NCBI RefSeq assembly: GCF_014207635.1 | Contig: NZ_JACHIE010000004.1 | Coordinates: 1 to 64,000 of the forward strand | Source: Acetobacter lovaniensis | Lineage (GTDB): Bacteria; Pseudomonadota; Alphaproteobacteria; Acetobacterales; Acetobacteraceae | Direction: 5' to 3' | Length of the DNA: 64,000 nt | Part shown: positions 1-9,320 of the stretch, in pieces | Numbering within the stretch: the stretch's first letter is position 1 | Layout of the letters: every line of letters begins with the position of its first letter | Notes under the pieces: generated by a model | Seen by the model: only the letters and a program-made list of their open reading frames with translations | Told to the model about the DNA's origin: nothing | Database searches by the model: none | Position numbers and translations under genes: made by a program

Positions 1-61
1 AGCGTCTCTTTAACAGATGCGCCGCCACTCATCATATCCTGAATCATGGTTACCCATAGAT

Positions 62-109
62 TCAGAACTCAACATAAAATGCAACTGTAGTGCTAACAAT
101 GAGAGCCAT
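62..109 (-). pseudogene. Truncated antitoxin start (HigA-type position)
   Basis: Nine bases after the HigB-type toxin stop there is a clear ribosome-binding site (GGAGATA, about 112-118 on the minus strand) and an ATG at 109. It opens a frame of only 15 codons (MALIVSTTVAFYVEF) before a TGA at 62. This is the place where a HigA antitoxin normally begins in a toxin-first operon. No helix-turn-helix coding continues in any frame to the window edge, so the antitoxin appears truncated or displaced. The window ends 61 bases further on, so a rearranged remainder outside cannot be excluded. Confidence 0.45.
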
Positions 110-118
110 AATTATCTC

Positions 119-400
119 CTAGTAGTACTGTTCAAAGTCAAGAACGTAAGCATCGTCATCTCTGAATTCGAAGGTAATACACCAAGGACCGTTTACATGA
201 ACTGCATAACGGGTTGATATATATTTCAGGGCATGAAAATCGAACCCAGATAGGTTCATGTCATCCGCGCTTGTAGACGCATCAAGAACATCCAGCCGAC
301 GCAGGATCCGACTATGAAACCGGGTATCGATCTTCGACCTCCCTATTTCCCGTAGAGCCTTGAGCGGTTTGTTTACGAAGGTCTTGATCCGTTTTGGCAT
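119..400 (-). CDS. higB: HigB/RelE-family toxin
   Basis: A 93-residue protein with the hallmarks of the HigB branch of RelE/ParE mRNA-interferase toxins. It has an N-terminal IKTF-NKPLKAL segment, a central RILRRLDVLDAS followed by DDMNLSGFDFHALK, and the C-terminal strand HVNGPWCITFEFRDDDAY with the W-ITF core. Family members cleave mRNA at the ribosome and are neutralised by a HigA antitoxin encoded just downstream. Here the downstream frame stops after 15 codons, so the toxin looks orphaned. Two adjacent ATGs (403 and 400) are possible starts and neither has a strong Shine-Dalgarno. A toxin that persists without its antitoxin is usually inactive, silent or rescued by an antitoxin elsewhere; the sequence cannot say which. 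Confidence 0.8.
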   Translation of the reverse strand: MPKRIKTFVNKPLKALREIGRSKIDTRFHSRILRRLDVLDASTSADDMNLSGFDFHALKYISTRYAVHVNGPWCITFEFRDDDAYVLDFEQYY

Positions 401-646
401 CATTCATTTGTGGTGAAGCCTCTGGGCAAGGCAGCTACATGTTTCTTACACCTCACAAATAGAGAATTTCTATAAGATAAATTTAGAAATTATTTATACG
501 GAAATATCCAATTCAGCGCTTAACGACTGAAAAATATTGCTAAACTTAGGCTTATTATTCACAGAAAGTCCAGATATGTGCTATACAATTACTGCGGCTC
601 TGTTCGCGGAATCTTAAATTAGAAATTATGCATTGAAGGTTTGCTT

Positions 647-1033
647 ATGAAAAATGTTACCGTGGCTGGATGCTTGACGGCTATTCTGGCCCTGTCTGCC
701 TGTGCTTCAAGCGGGAATGAATCCATCAAGAACGAAACTGGGACGACTATCGACCAGAAAATTCAGGACGGCGTCACAACCAAAGATCAGGTTCGTGCTC
801 AATTTGGTGATCCGATGGATACCAGCTTCACTGATAGTGGGCATGAAGTTTGGAAATACGCTTTCACCAAATCCAAGGAGGACGGCACAAACTTTATCCC
901 TTACTACGGCATATTCTCATCTGGTTCCCACGGATCTGAGAAGCAGCTTTCCATAATTTTCAATGGGAATACGGTCTGGCACCATTCCTTGTCGAATTCC
1001 GCAGTGACATCGCACGGAGGCATCAGCGGTTAA
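647..1033 (+). CDS. Small BamE/SmpA-like outer-membrane lipoprotein
   Basis: A 128-residue lipoprotein. The start at 647 gives a short signal peptide, KNVTVAGCLTAILALSAC, ending in the lipobox LSAC, so it should be lipidated at Cys and anchored to a membrane. The mature part has IQDGVTTKDQVRAQFGDPMDTSFTD followed by EVWKYAF. That is the usual pattern of SmpA/BamE-like domains, a 'threshold' sequence of the type GxTTKxQVxxxFGxP followed by a W-x-Y strand. True BamE assists outer-membrane protein assembly, but many lipoproteins share this fold without that role. An in-frame ATG two codons upstream (641) is the alternative start. It stands alone, with a hairpin terminator just downstream. Confidence 0.75.
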   Translation: MKNVTVAGCLTAILALSACASSGNESIKNETGTTIDQKIQDGVTTKDQVRAQFGDPMDTSFTDSGHEVWKYAFTKSKEDGTNFIPYYGIFSSGSHGSEKQLSIIFNGNTVWHHSLSNSAVTSHGGISG

Positions 1034-1050
1034 TCGCAGGAATAAAAAAT

Positions 1051-1073
1051 CTAGCCTGACGACATCAGGCTGG
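1051..1073 (+). terminator. Putative hairpin terminator after the lipoprotein gene
   Basis: Arms 1051-1059 and 1065-1073 pair over 9 bp with one G-T wobble around a 5-base loop, 17 bases after the lipoprotein stop. The following T content is weak (CTTTC), so termination efficiency is uncertain. Confidence 0.5.
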
Positions 1074-1917
1074 ATCCCACTTTCAAAAATATAAGACTAT
1101 CCGGCATACGAGGTTGATAGCTCGGAAAGTTTCGGTCTGTTCGACTGAGTGATTGATACTCCATTGGGCATGCTCGTAATCCGGCCGGCCGGACTGCTCT
1201 ACAGGGTCGGCAGATTTTACAATTGATACGTCATATGCCCCTCTGGACGGCACCCAGCGGGTGGGGCTAATCCATACGGAGCATATGGTTGTAGAACGAC
1301 TGGGCAACCTTGGGTGGTTTTAGTGACCGACTGGAGCCGGTGTGGAGTGTGTGACTTTTACAAAGGCGCGTTAAAGGTGATTGCTGTCGGAACGGCAAGA
1401 TAAGCGCGGATAATCCTCTTTAGGTCGGTGCCGGGCTGTCTACTTCAGTCCACCGCCTCGGTCGTGAAAAGCTGACGGAACGAACGATTGAGATGGTCCT
1501 TCAACTCACGCCGGACACCGAGACTGTCGCAGTAACACTCCGTGCCGCAGGCCTGCGCTTTTCCCGCAAAGGCTGAGGCCGTCAGGCAGGTGATCGGTGC
1601 GTCAGTAAAGCGATCACTCTTCATCAGAATCTCATCATTCCATACGCTGAGAAAATTCTCATTCAAAATCTACTCTTTTTATGGGGGGATTACCCTACCC
1701 ATGCTCCTGAATGTTTTGTCATAGCAATGCGAAGAGTGAATAACGATTTTCCGGCAACCAATACCGTTCAACGTCACGCCCGCCGAGACCGAATAACATT
1801 TTTACGTTGCTATAGACCAAATCCTCTTGGCCGCGTAGTTTGTGAAACCCGGTCCCCACTCATTCTGGGACTGTTTACATCGCGTAATTCAGCATAAACT
1901 GTTCAGGGTTCAAGACA
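1074..1917 (+). other. 844-bp region with no supported gene
   Basis: Several short open frames occur on both strands but none matches a family I recognise. Around 1440-1577 (+) a stretch reads like protein (…REKLTERTIEMVLQLTPD…) and ends at a TGA. It may be the tail of a decayed gene. The last 20 bases before 1918 carry the likely ribosome-binding site (AGGG at 1905-1908) for the next gene. The region may be mobile-element scar tissue, but no inverted repeats or target duplications could be tied together. Confidence 0.4.
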
Positions 1918-4900
1918 TTGTCGCCACGCCTTCTGCTTTCTTCCCTGAGCCTTGTTGCCCTTCCGGCTCTGTACCTCGCGCCATGCAGTCGGGCGGCCTC
2001 CGCTGAGTCCGCGCCTTTCGCGTTCCAGCGCACCTCTCTCGATGCAACAGGTGAACACCCTGAAATCTGCCTGCATTTCAATCAGAACCTGAACGCACGG
2101 GAAACAGCAACGCTGGCCCATTCGGTCCATCTCTCACCAGAAAGCGCCTTCACGCCGCGTGTTGAGAATGACACATTCTGCCTTGGCAAGCTTGCCTTCG
2201 GGCAAAGTTACACAATGAAGGTCGACCCGGATTTTACTTCAGCCGATGGCGAGTATCTCGCCGCCCCCCTCACGCTCAGCGCCCGTTTTGGGCGTCGTGA
2301 TGCGCGCGTTGGGCTGACAGGAGATGGCTTTATCCTACCCGGACGCACGACCGGGCACACGCCTGCCCTCGCTATTGAAACTGTTAACGTCTCCACGGTT
2401 CGTCTCCACGTCTTTCGGGTCGCTGCATATCAGCAATTTCCCGGCACAGATCATATCGACAACACACTTCCTGATCTGAACCAGACCAGTTTTGACTTTT
2501 ATACGTTCCAGAACCTGCTGGACACGACCATGCGTGAAATCTGGCATGGCACCATGGCTATCGATCATGCTCCAGACCAATCTGTGACAACTGGCTTCCC
2601 GCTGGCAGAAACAATTGGCGCAGGACAGAACGGACTTTATCTGGTGACGGTTGAAGACGCCGCTACGCCGCCCGAAAAAAGCCCCGTGGAAACCGCACTG
2701 AAACGTGGGAACACCAACTCCGATCTTCTGCAAAGCAGGCCTATTGCTGCCCACTGGGTTAATCTGAGCGACCTTGGCCTGACCATGCTGCGGGGTGAAG
2801 ACGGGCTGACAGTCAGTGCCCGTTCCCTGATGAGCGGGCAGCCTACTCCTGATGTCACGCTGACACTGCGCGCCCGTGATGGCGGCACTCTGGCAACAGT
2901 CACAACGGATGCGAGTGGCCTCGGGCATTTTGATGCCCCCCTGCTCCGTGGTACCATGGCAGACCGCTCCTCGGTCCTGCTGGCCAGCAAGGGAGAGGAT
3001 TTCGGCTTTCTGCATCTTGACCGGCAATGGTTCGATTTTTCAGAACAGCATCTTGAAGGAGCAGTCAGCCCTTTTCAGGGAAACAGTCGCGCACTCGTGC
3101 AGCCTGACCGCGGGATCTATCGTCCCGGTGAGAGCGTGCATCTCCTCACTCTTCTACGTGACCGGGTAGGACAGGCTATTCCAGACGCGCACCCGGTTCT
3201 TGTTCTGTACCGTCCCGATATGATGGAAGAACGGCGCATTCCGCTTACAGGTGCGGCAGAGGGCGGCTACGCTACCACCCTGCCCCTGAGCGCCAGCGCT
3301 CCCACGGGCCTGTGGCGTGCCGATATTCTGCTCGATCCTTCCCTGCCTGCCATCGGTTCGGCCCGTTTCAGCGTTCAGGATTTCGTACCACCCAGTATCG
3401 AAGCCAGCTTCAAGCCACCTTCCTCCGCAATCGCCGAACAGACCGTTGTGATTGATGCCTCGGTACGTTTTCTCTACGGCGCGCCCGGTGCAAACCTTAA
3501 AAGTGACAGTTCCTACAAACTTGTTCCCGCGACCGATCCAATCCCTGACCACACAGGCTGGGCTTTCGGGTTTGAGAACGAAGAGCCACCATCAGACAGC
3601 GGCGACATCAGCGCGGATCCAACCGATCAAGAAGGCCATACGCAACTGACCTTCACCCCGGATATTCCTCAGGACCTTACCCGGCCGCTCGCCCTTGATG
3701 TGCGTGCCGGTTTTCTTGACCCCATGGGGCGGCGCGTGGGAGAGCACTTTACAATTCCCGTCCGCCGCACCGCACCGCTGATCGGCCTCCATGTCGCGAC
3801 CGATGCCTCCGCCAGCATGGGCAGTGCTGTTATCCCCATCGATCTTGCAGGTTTCGCACCTGACAACAGTCCGGTTGCCATCGGCAAAATTCACTGGACC
3901 CTGTCACGCGTCAACCATATCTATAACTGGTCCCACACGTCCGACAACGGCTGGACCTTCAGCAGCCACACCGTGGACGTGCCCATGCGCTCGGGCGATC
4001 TTGTAACAGATGCCAAAGGCACAGCACGGATTACCCCAACACTGGACTGGGGTGAATATCGCCTGAGTGCCGTCCCGAGCGAAAGTGGCGGCGTAACAGG
4101 CAGTTCACTCCGCTTTCAGGTCGGCTGGGGTGGTAGCGGTGATGCCAGCACACCGGACCATCTGCCGCTCAGCGTGCGCGATACCCATATCATGTCAGGC
4201 GGTAGTACGGTCATCCACATTGGTGGCGGTTTTGCCGGGCAGGCCCAGATAACGCTTGCAACAGACCGTGTGCTGAACACACGCTTTGTGGATGTTCCGA
4301 AAGAAGGGCTGGACGTGCCCGTAACCGCCACACCGGACTGGCATTCCGGCGCCTATGCACTGGTCACACTCTATCGCCCCCTCAACAGCCCCTCCGGCCT
4401 GCGCCCGCATGACCCCGTGCGGGCGGTTGGTGTCACATGGATTGGTGTCAATCAGGACACACATCGGCTGAACGTAGCGCTGGATGTGCCCGGCACGGTC
4501 ACGCCGCGCCGTCGCGTCACCATTCCCGTGACAGTGCAGGCCAGTCAGGGTCTCCCGGTAGGGCAGGTGCAGGTCGCGGTGTCCGCGGTCGATCAGGGTA
4601 TTCTCAACCTCACGCATTTCACGCCGCTCAACCTGTTTGATGCCCTTTACGGTCGCCCCCGTCTTGGACTGGACATGCTGGACAACTACGGGTCCCTTCT
4701 GCTCAGTGATGCGAAAAATGGCCAGATCCGCTCTGGGGGGGATGCAGCGTCAAACGGCAGCGGCGCGGACGGCCCGCCCGTGCGGACAACGGAAAGCGTC
4801 GCACTGTTCGATGGTCCGGTCGCACTCGACAGCACCGGGCACGGCACGCTCTCGTTCGATGTGCCGGATTTTGACGGCCAGCTTCACCTGATGGCCTCAG

Positions 4901-6993
4901 CCTGGAGCAAAGATGCCGTTGGCAACGCACAGGCAGACATCACTACACGAGACCCGGTTTTTCCCGACCTGGGATTGCCACGATTCCTCGCCCCAGGGGA
5001 TACGGCACAGGCACAGGTCTCCATCATCAATGTTGATGCGCCATCAGCTCCTTACGAGATCCAGATCACCACGGATGGGCCGCTCCGTGTTCTTGGCTCC
5101 GGCACACTCAGCGCCCCTGTCAAACCCGGTGAGCGCGCTGACCTGCGTGTTGCGCTGGCTGCCACCCCCACCCTGCCGGACCGTACCGCCATTGCGCATG
5201 TCCATCTTACATTACGTCGATCCGGCTCATCAAAAGCGCTGCTGACGCGAAGCTGGCCCATCGGCATCCGGCTGGCGCATGTTCCGCTGACCGTCAGCCG
5301 GACTGCACCGCTCCCACCCGGTGGCCACAAGACATGGGACCGCACGGAACTGGCGGGCTTCAACCCGGCAGACGCGCGGATAACCCTCAACATCTCCGCA
5401 TCGGACGGTCTTGATACGGTCGGGTTGCAAGAATCCCTGCAATCCAGCGTCTGGGGGGATTCTGATACACTGGCGGCTCAGGCTCGTGCGCTGCTGCAAC
5501 AAGGCAACCCGGCCTCCTCCGAGACTCACGACCACAGCGACACTCCGGGTAAATCCATCCAGTCAGCCATCAATACGCTTTTTGATCGCCAGAACCCGTC
5601 AGGTGAGATTGGCCAGTGGGACCGCTCAGATGGCCTCAGCCTCCCTGATGATCTGGACTATCTTGCCGATTTCCTGATCCGGGCAAAAGCCGCTGGCTAC
5701 ACCGTGCCGGAGGACCGGCTCGGCCTGCTGCTCGACCATATTGAAAGCGAGCAGCTCCAGTCTCAAGGCGTCGATGATGATGATAGTGAAAGGCAGGCAG
5801 AACAGCTGAATACTCGCGCTTACGCGGCGTACGTGCTGGCCCGTGCTGGTCGCCTCCACCCTGATGCAATCCATACGCTCGCGGCCTCGCTCGTCGCGCG
5901 GCAGGATGGTACCCGTGTCAGCTATGTCTGGGCTGACACGGCTGGCTCCAATGCACAGGCCAATCCTCTGGCCCTTGGGCATCTCGCTGTCGCACTCGCA
6001 ATGGATGATGCACCGAAGGACAACAGCGCGACATCGCCAGAAGCACTGCTGGACGCAGCCATCGCGGCACTCGGGCCGCCCCGCATCGGAAAGCCGGATC
6101 TGTGGGATTACAGATACTGGACCTACGTGCGCGATCTGGCCGGGCTTGCTGCCCTGACCGCCGAAGCGCATGACGACCGGCGCACCCACCTGCTCATCGA
6201 GCGGTTTGGCAAGCTGATTCTATCGCCTGATACGCTGACAACCGCAACCAGAACGGCCCTGCTCGAAGCCGCCAGCGCTCTGAACAAGGATACTGAGGGA
6301 CGGAGTGTGCGTGTGCAGGGGCGCCCTAACGCCACACCGCTGCGCCTGCCGCTTGCCTATCCGTTTGAGTCCGCTGCACTCGGAAAAGGTCTTCAGGTTG
6401 AAAATACCGGCAGGAAGATGCTGTTCAGCACCCTGACCGTGCAGGGTGAGCCAGCCGGGAATGTCAAACCTCTCACCAACGGACTGACACTGGCCATGCA
6501 GGGCTTTACCCTGACTGGCCAGCCATTTGACCTGACACACATGCAACAGAATGACCGGTTTATCGTCAGTCTCAAAGGCACGGCCCTCCATCCCGGTCAT
6601 TATCTGGTGGGCATCACCAGCCTGCTTCCTGCCGGATGGGAAATCGAGAGCATTGTGTCTCCTGGGGATGCCGCACCTGACGACCATGACAGGGACAACG
6701 ACGACCATGACGGGGACAACACTGAAAACGACAGCACAAAGCCCCCTTACGCTTTTCTGGGCACACTCAGTAGCACCGAACATGCGGCCGCGCTGGATGA
6801 TCGGTTCAACGCTTCGGTAAGCTTCACAACGCAGTCTCCAGACCTTGCAGCGCGGAGTTTCCATGTCGCCTACATCGTCCGCGCCATTACGCCGGGCCAC
6901 TTCACTCTGCCTGAAGCGATGGTCAGCGCACGGAGTCTTCCGAGCCTGATGGCGCGCACGGCATCAGGGACTGTCGAGATCACCGCACATTGA
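1918..6993 (+). CDS. Alpha-2-macroglobulin family protein (YfhM/YfaS type)
   Basis: A 1691-residue exported protein. A TTG start at 1918, 9 bases after AGGG, yields a signal peptide (LLLSSLSLVALPALYLAP, cleaved near ARAASA). The A2M_N hallmark DRGIYRPGESVHLL lies at about residues 396-410, and the central A2M domain begins near residue 958 (VALFDGPVALDSTG, then FDVPDFDGQLHLMASAW). Bacterial homologues are periplasmic protease traps partnered with PBP1C, which is encoded immediately downstream and overlapping. The thioester motif (C-x-EQ) expected in the helical domain is absent. The corresponding region near residue 1175 reads VGLQESLQSSVWGDSDTLA, so covalent trapping is unlikely and it resembles thioester-less YfaS-type members. 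An Asp/His-rich insert lies at residues 1585-1606. The family assignment is secure; the trapping mechanism is inferred. Confidence 0.93.
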   Translation: MSPRLLLSSLSLVALPALYLAPCSRAASAESAPFAFQRTSLDATGEHPEICLHFNQNLNARETATLAHSVHLSPESAFTPRVENDTFCLGKLAFGQSYTMKVDPDFTSADGEYLAAPLTLSARFGRRDARVGLTGDGFILPGRTTGHTPALAIETVNVSTVRLHVFRVAAYQQFPGTDHIDNTLPDLNQTSFDFYTFQNLLDTTMREIWHGTMAIDHAPDQSVTTGFPLAETIGAGQNGLYLVTVEDAATPPEKSPVETALKRGNTNSDLLQSRPIAAHWVNLSDLGLTMLRGEDGLTVSARSLMSGQPTPDVTLTLRARDGGTLATVTTDASGLGHFDAPLLRGTMADRSSVLLASKGEDFGFLHLDRQWFDFSEQHLEGAVSPFQGNSRALVQPDRGIYRPGESVHLLTLLRDRVGQAIPDAHPVLVLYRPDMMEERRIPLTGAAEGGYATTLPLSASAPTGLWRADILLDPSLPAIGSARFSVQDFVPPSIEASFKPPSSAIAEQTVVIDASVRFLYGAPGANLKSDSSYKLVPATDPIPDHTGWAFGFENEEPPSDSGDISADPTDQEGHTQLTFTPDIPQDLTRPLALDVRAGFLDPMGRRVGEHFTIPVRRTAPLIGLHVATDASASMGSAVIPIDLAGFAPDNSPVAIGKIHWTLSRVNHIYNWSHTSDNGWTFSSHTVDVPMRSGDLVTDAKGTARITPTLDWGEYRLSAVPSESGGVTGSSLRFQVGWGGSGDASTPDHLPLSVRDTHIMSGGSTVIHIGGGFAGQAQITLATDRVLNTRFVDVPKEGLDVPVTATPDWHSGAYALVTLYRPLNSPSGLRPHDPVRAVGVTWIGVNQDTHRLNVALDVPGTVTPRRRVTIPVTVQASQGLPVGQVQVAVSAVDQGILNLTHFTPLNLFDALYGRPRLGLDMLDNYGSLLLSDAKNGQIRSGGDAASNGSGADGPPVRTTESVALFDGPVALDSTGHGTLSFDVPDFDGQLHLMASAWSKDAVGNAQADITTRDPVFPDLGLPRFLAPGDTAQAQVSIINVDAPSAPYEIQITTDGPLRVLGSGTLSAPVKPGERADLRVALAATPTLPDRTAIAHVHLTLRRSGSSKALLTRSWPIGIRLAHVPLTVSRTAPLPPGGHKTWDRTELAGFNPADARITLNISASDGLDTVGLQESLQSSVWGDSDTLAAQARALLQQGNPASSETHDHSDTPGKSIQSAINTLFDRQNPSGEIGQWDRSDGLSLPDDLDYLADFLIRAKAAGYTVPEDRLGLLLDHIESEQLQSQGVDDDDSERQAEQLNTRAYAAYVLARAGRLHPDAIHTLAASLVARQDGTRVSYVWADTAGSNAQANPLALGHLAVALAMDDAPKDNSATSPEALLDAAIAALGPPRIGKPDLWDYRYWTYVRDLAGLAALTAEAHDDRRTHLLIERFGKLILSPDTLTTATRTALLEAASALNKDTEGRSVRVQGRPNATPLRLPLAYPFESAALGKGLQVENTGRKMLFSTLTVQGEPAGNVKPLTNGLTLAMQGFTLTGQPFDLTHMQQNDRFIVSLKGTALHPGHYLVGITSLLPAGWEIESIVSPGDAAPDDHDRDNDDHDGDNTENDSTKPPYAFLGTLSSTEHAAALDDRFNASVSFTTQSPDLAARSFHVAYIVRAITPGHFTLPEAMVSARSLPSLMARTASGTVEITAH

Positions 6994-9008
6994 GGGCTTC
7001 CCGCCGCCTCGTCAGAAACTGTACACTCGGCCTGCTGCTCACCAGCCTCATTCCGGCTGGTCTGCTGGTGGCCGACCATTTTAATCCGCCAGACCTGCAT
7101 CGGGCCGGGCAAGCCGCCCTTCTTGTTCAAGCCCGCGACCATACACTGCTTGACGGCCATACAAGCCGCGATGGCTTCTGGCGTATGCCGGTTGAAAGCC
7201 AGGATGTTGACCCGACCTACATAAAACTTCTGATGGTAACGGAAGACCACCGTTTTGAAAGCCACCCGGGCGTTGACCCGCAAGCCCTTGCGCGTGCCAT
7301 CTGGCAACTGGCCCGGCGTGGTCATATTGTCTCGGGTGGTTCCACGCTGGCCATGCAGACAAGCCGCCTCCTTACTCCGCACCGTCATACATGGGGCGGC
7401 AAGCTGCGCGATATCCTGCGCGCCCTTCAGCTTGAATGGCGTTTCGGGCGTCGGGGTGTATTGAACCTTTACCTCACGCTGGCTCCTGAAGGCACGAATA
7501 TCGAAGGCATCCGTGCGGCATCCCTGCTCTATTTCGGACATGAGCCCAGCCATCTGACACCCACCGAGGCCGCGTTTCTTGTGACTTTACCCCGGCGGCC
7601 CGCCGCACTCCGCCCGGACCGCCACCCTGACGCCCTGCTGAACGCTGCACACCGCACACTACAACGCGCCACTTCATTACAGCCTGTTGCATGGCCAACA
7701 CCAGACACACGCGGCGTACCGCATGACGCCCCTGAACTCGCTGGTCATTTTCTTAGCGCAGGGCGCAACGGCGTGGTGGTGACAACGCTTGATGCAAGGC
7801 TCCAGCGCAACGCACGGCAGGTGCTTGCCAGCCACCCTGCCCCGCTGCGTGGAACCTTTGCTGCACTGATTGTCGACCATGAACGGCAGATCGTTGCATG
7901 GGTCGGAGGAGCCGAGCATAAGGCTCCGGGCAATGCAATAGATGCTGTTTTGGCGCCCCGCTCCCCCGGCTCCGCACTCAAGCCGTTTGTCTATGGCATG
8001 GCGTTCGAAAAAGGCTGGATGACACCCCACACACGTGTGCGCGATAGCCGACTTGCCATTAGCGGCTATGCCCCCAGGGATTTTGACCATGCTTTCCGGG
8101 GTGAAACCACCGTGAGTGAAGCCCTTCAGCTTTCACTCAATGTGCCTGCCATTCAGGCGCTGGAGCGGGTTGGCCCCTCCCGGTTCATGGACCGCCTCTC
8201 CGCCTGCGGTGTGCGGTTGCGACTGCCAGAAAACCCGGATGGCACACAAAGCGCACCGAGCCTTGCGATCGTTCTCGGGGGAGCAGGCATCTCACTCCAT
8301 GACCTGACAATGCTGTATGCGGCACTCGACCATAATGGTCACGTCGCCCCCCTACGCCGTGAACCAACAGACCTGAAATCGGCAGGCCCTGCATCCGAGA
8401 CAGTCCTGCTGTCCAGCAGAGCAAATGCCGATATTCGTACAATCCTGCGCGGCACCGCTCCACCAGCTGGCGTCCCATCATGGGAGGGAATTGCCTTCAA
8501 GACAGGCACATCCTACGGCAATCGTGACGGATGGGCGATGGCCTCCACCCCACAGGCAACAGTCGGTGTCTGGGCCGGACGCCCGGATGGCACTGCCTCT
8601 CCCGGGCTGACAGGACGGGATACGGCAGGACCAGTGCTGGCAGTTCTTCTCTCTCTGCTTTCTTCACCCCTGCATACATCAGCCCCGCCAGCCAGTGCTC
8701 AACTTCATCGTGCTGTTGCAGTCCTGTCACCTGCTCTGCGTACCCTGCAACAACAGCAGGCACCGCAGATCATCTTTCCGCGCAATCATTCCGAAATTGA
8801 AAGCCGCTCTTCCGGGGGCACGATGCTTCCCGTCGGGTTGGAAGGCTCTGGTGGCCATCCGCCCTATCATTGGTATATCAATGGCATTCCGCTGGAGGTG
8901 CCGCCCGGTGCGCAACCGTCCTGGACGCCCGATGCACCCGGCTTTGCTCACATCACTCTTGCGGACGCGCAAAACGCCCATGCGACTATTGATATTCGTG
9001 TGCGGTAA
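6990..9008 (+). CDS. pbpC: Penicillin-binding protein 1C
   Basis: A 672-residue bifunctional peptidoglycan synthase of the PBP1C type, anchored by an N-terminal membrane segment (LGLLLTSLIPAGLLVADHF). The glycosyltransferase (GT51) domain shows EDHRFESHPGVDP, with E85 as the expected catalytic glutamate, followed by GGSTLAMQTSRLL. The transpeptidase domain has S328-x-x-K (SALK), S-L-N at 382 and KTGTS at 504. The C-terminal tail (GGHPPYHWYINGIPLE) matches the BiPBP_C domain typical of PBP1C. Its TTG start overlaps the macroglobulin stop (TTGA), implying translational coupling. This gene pair is a known bacterial arrangement in which the protease inhibitor is thought to protect the wall when PBP1C repairs it. 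Confidence 0.95.
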   Translation: MRASRRLVRNCTLGLLLTSLIPAGLLVADHFNPPDLHRAGQAALLVQARDHTLLDGHTSRDGFWRMPVESQDVDPTYIKLLMVTEDHRFESHPGVDPQALARAIWQLARRGHIVSGGSTLAMQTSRLLTPHRHTWGGKLRDILRALQLEWRFGRRGVLNLYLTLAPEGTNIEGIRAASLLYFGHEPSHLTPTEAAFLVTLPRRPAALRPDRHPDALLNAAHRTLQRATSLQPVAWPTPDTRGVPHDAPELAGHFLSAGRNGVVVTTLDARLQRNARQVLASHPAPLRGTFAALIVDHERQIVAWVGGAEHKAPGNAIDAVLAPRSPGSALKPFVYGMAFEKGWMTPHTRVRDSRLAISGYAPRDFDHAFRGETTVSEALQLSLNVPAIQALERVGPSRFMDRLSACGVRLRLPENPDGTQSAPSLAIVLGGAGISLHDLTMLYAALDHNGHVAPLRREPTDLKSAGPASETVLLSSRANADIRTILRGTAPPAGVPSWEGIAFKTGTSYGNRDGWAMASTPQATVGVWAGRPDGTASPGLTGRDTAGPVLAVLLSLLSSPLHTSAPPASAQLHRAVAVLSPALRTLQQQQAPQIIFPRNHSEIESRSSGGTMLPVGLEGSGGHPPYHWYINGIPLEVPPGAQPSWTPDAPGFAHITLADAQNAHATIDIRVR

Positions 9009-9215
9009 AATGAAATCCTCTTGCACTTTCAATTCATTTTATAACCAGTTTTCCATTTTTCAGCCAATCCGCCTGATGTGGGCTAACATCGCTCACTACA
9101 ATGTCGCAGGTTTCAGAGCGGTCTGATTTGCGGACGCGAATAACGAAAACTATTGCCGACCGTCCGCCTGCGGGAAACTCGAACGGCCCAGCGTATGACC
9201 GAGATGTAGGCGAAC

Positions 9216-9255
9216 GCAGCCTGTCTGCTCTCTTATCATTGAGCAGACAGGCCGC
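9216..9255. repeat. Large inverted repeat between convergent genes
   Basis: Arms 9216-9230 and 9241-9255 pair over 15 bp with one mismatch around a 10-base loop. The inner 12 bp are perfect. It sits between pbpC (+) and the aldolase gene (-), so it may end both transcripts. There is no T-run on either side, so it is not a canonical intrinsic terminator. Nothing else was recognised in 9009-9320. Confidence 0.55.
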
Positions 9256-9320
9256 TTAGGGAGCAAATGGAATGTCGGCTTTCGATTGATGAAATTCGCA
9301 AGCAGACGTCGCTATTTATC

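Noticed and set aside
1083-1666. Two minus-strand frames (74 and 73 codons) as hypothetical genes.
   Set aside because: No motif, no ribosome-binding site and no conserved context; more likely decayed sequence.
2335-3027. A 230-codon minus-strand frame within the macroglobulin gene.
   Set aside because: Opposite-strand shadow in a GC-biased gene; no motif and no ribosome-binding site.
9216-9255. The strong hairpin after pbpC as a standard rho-independent terminator.
   Set aside because: There is no T-run on either strand, so it is listed as an inverted repeat only.
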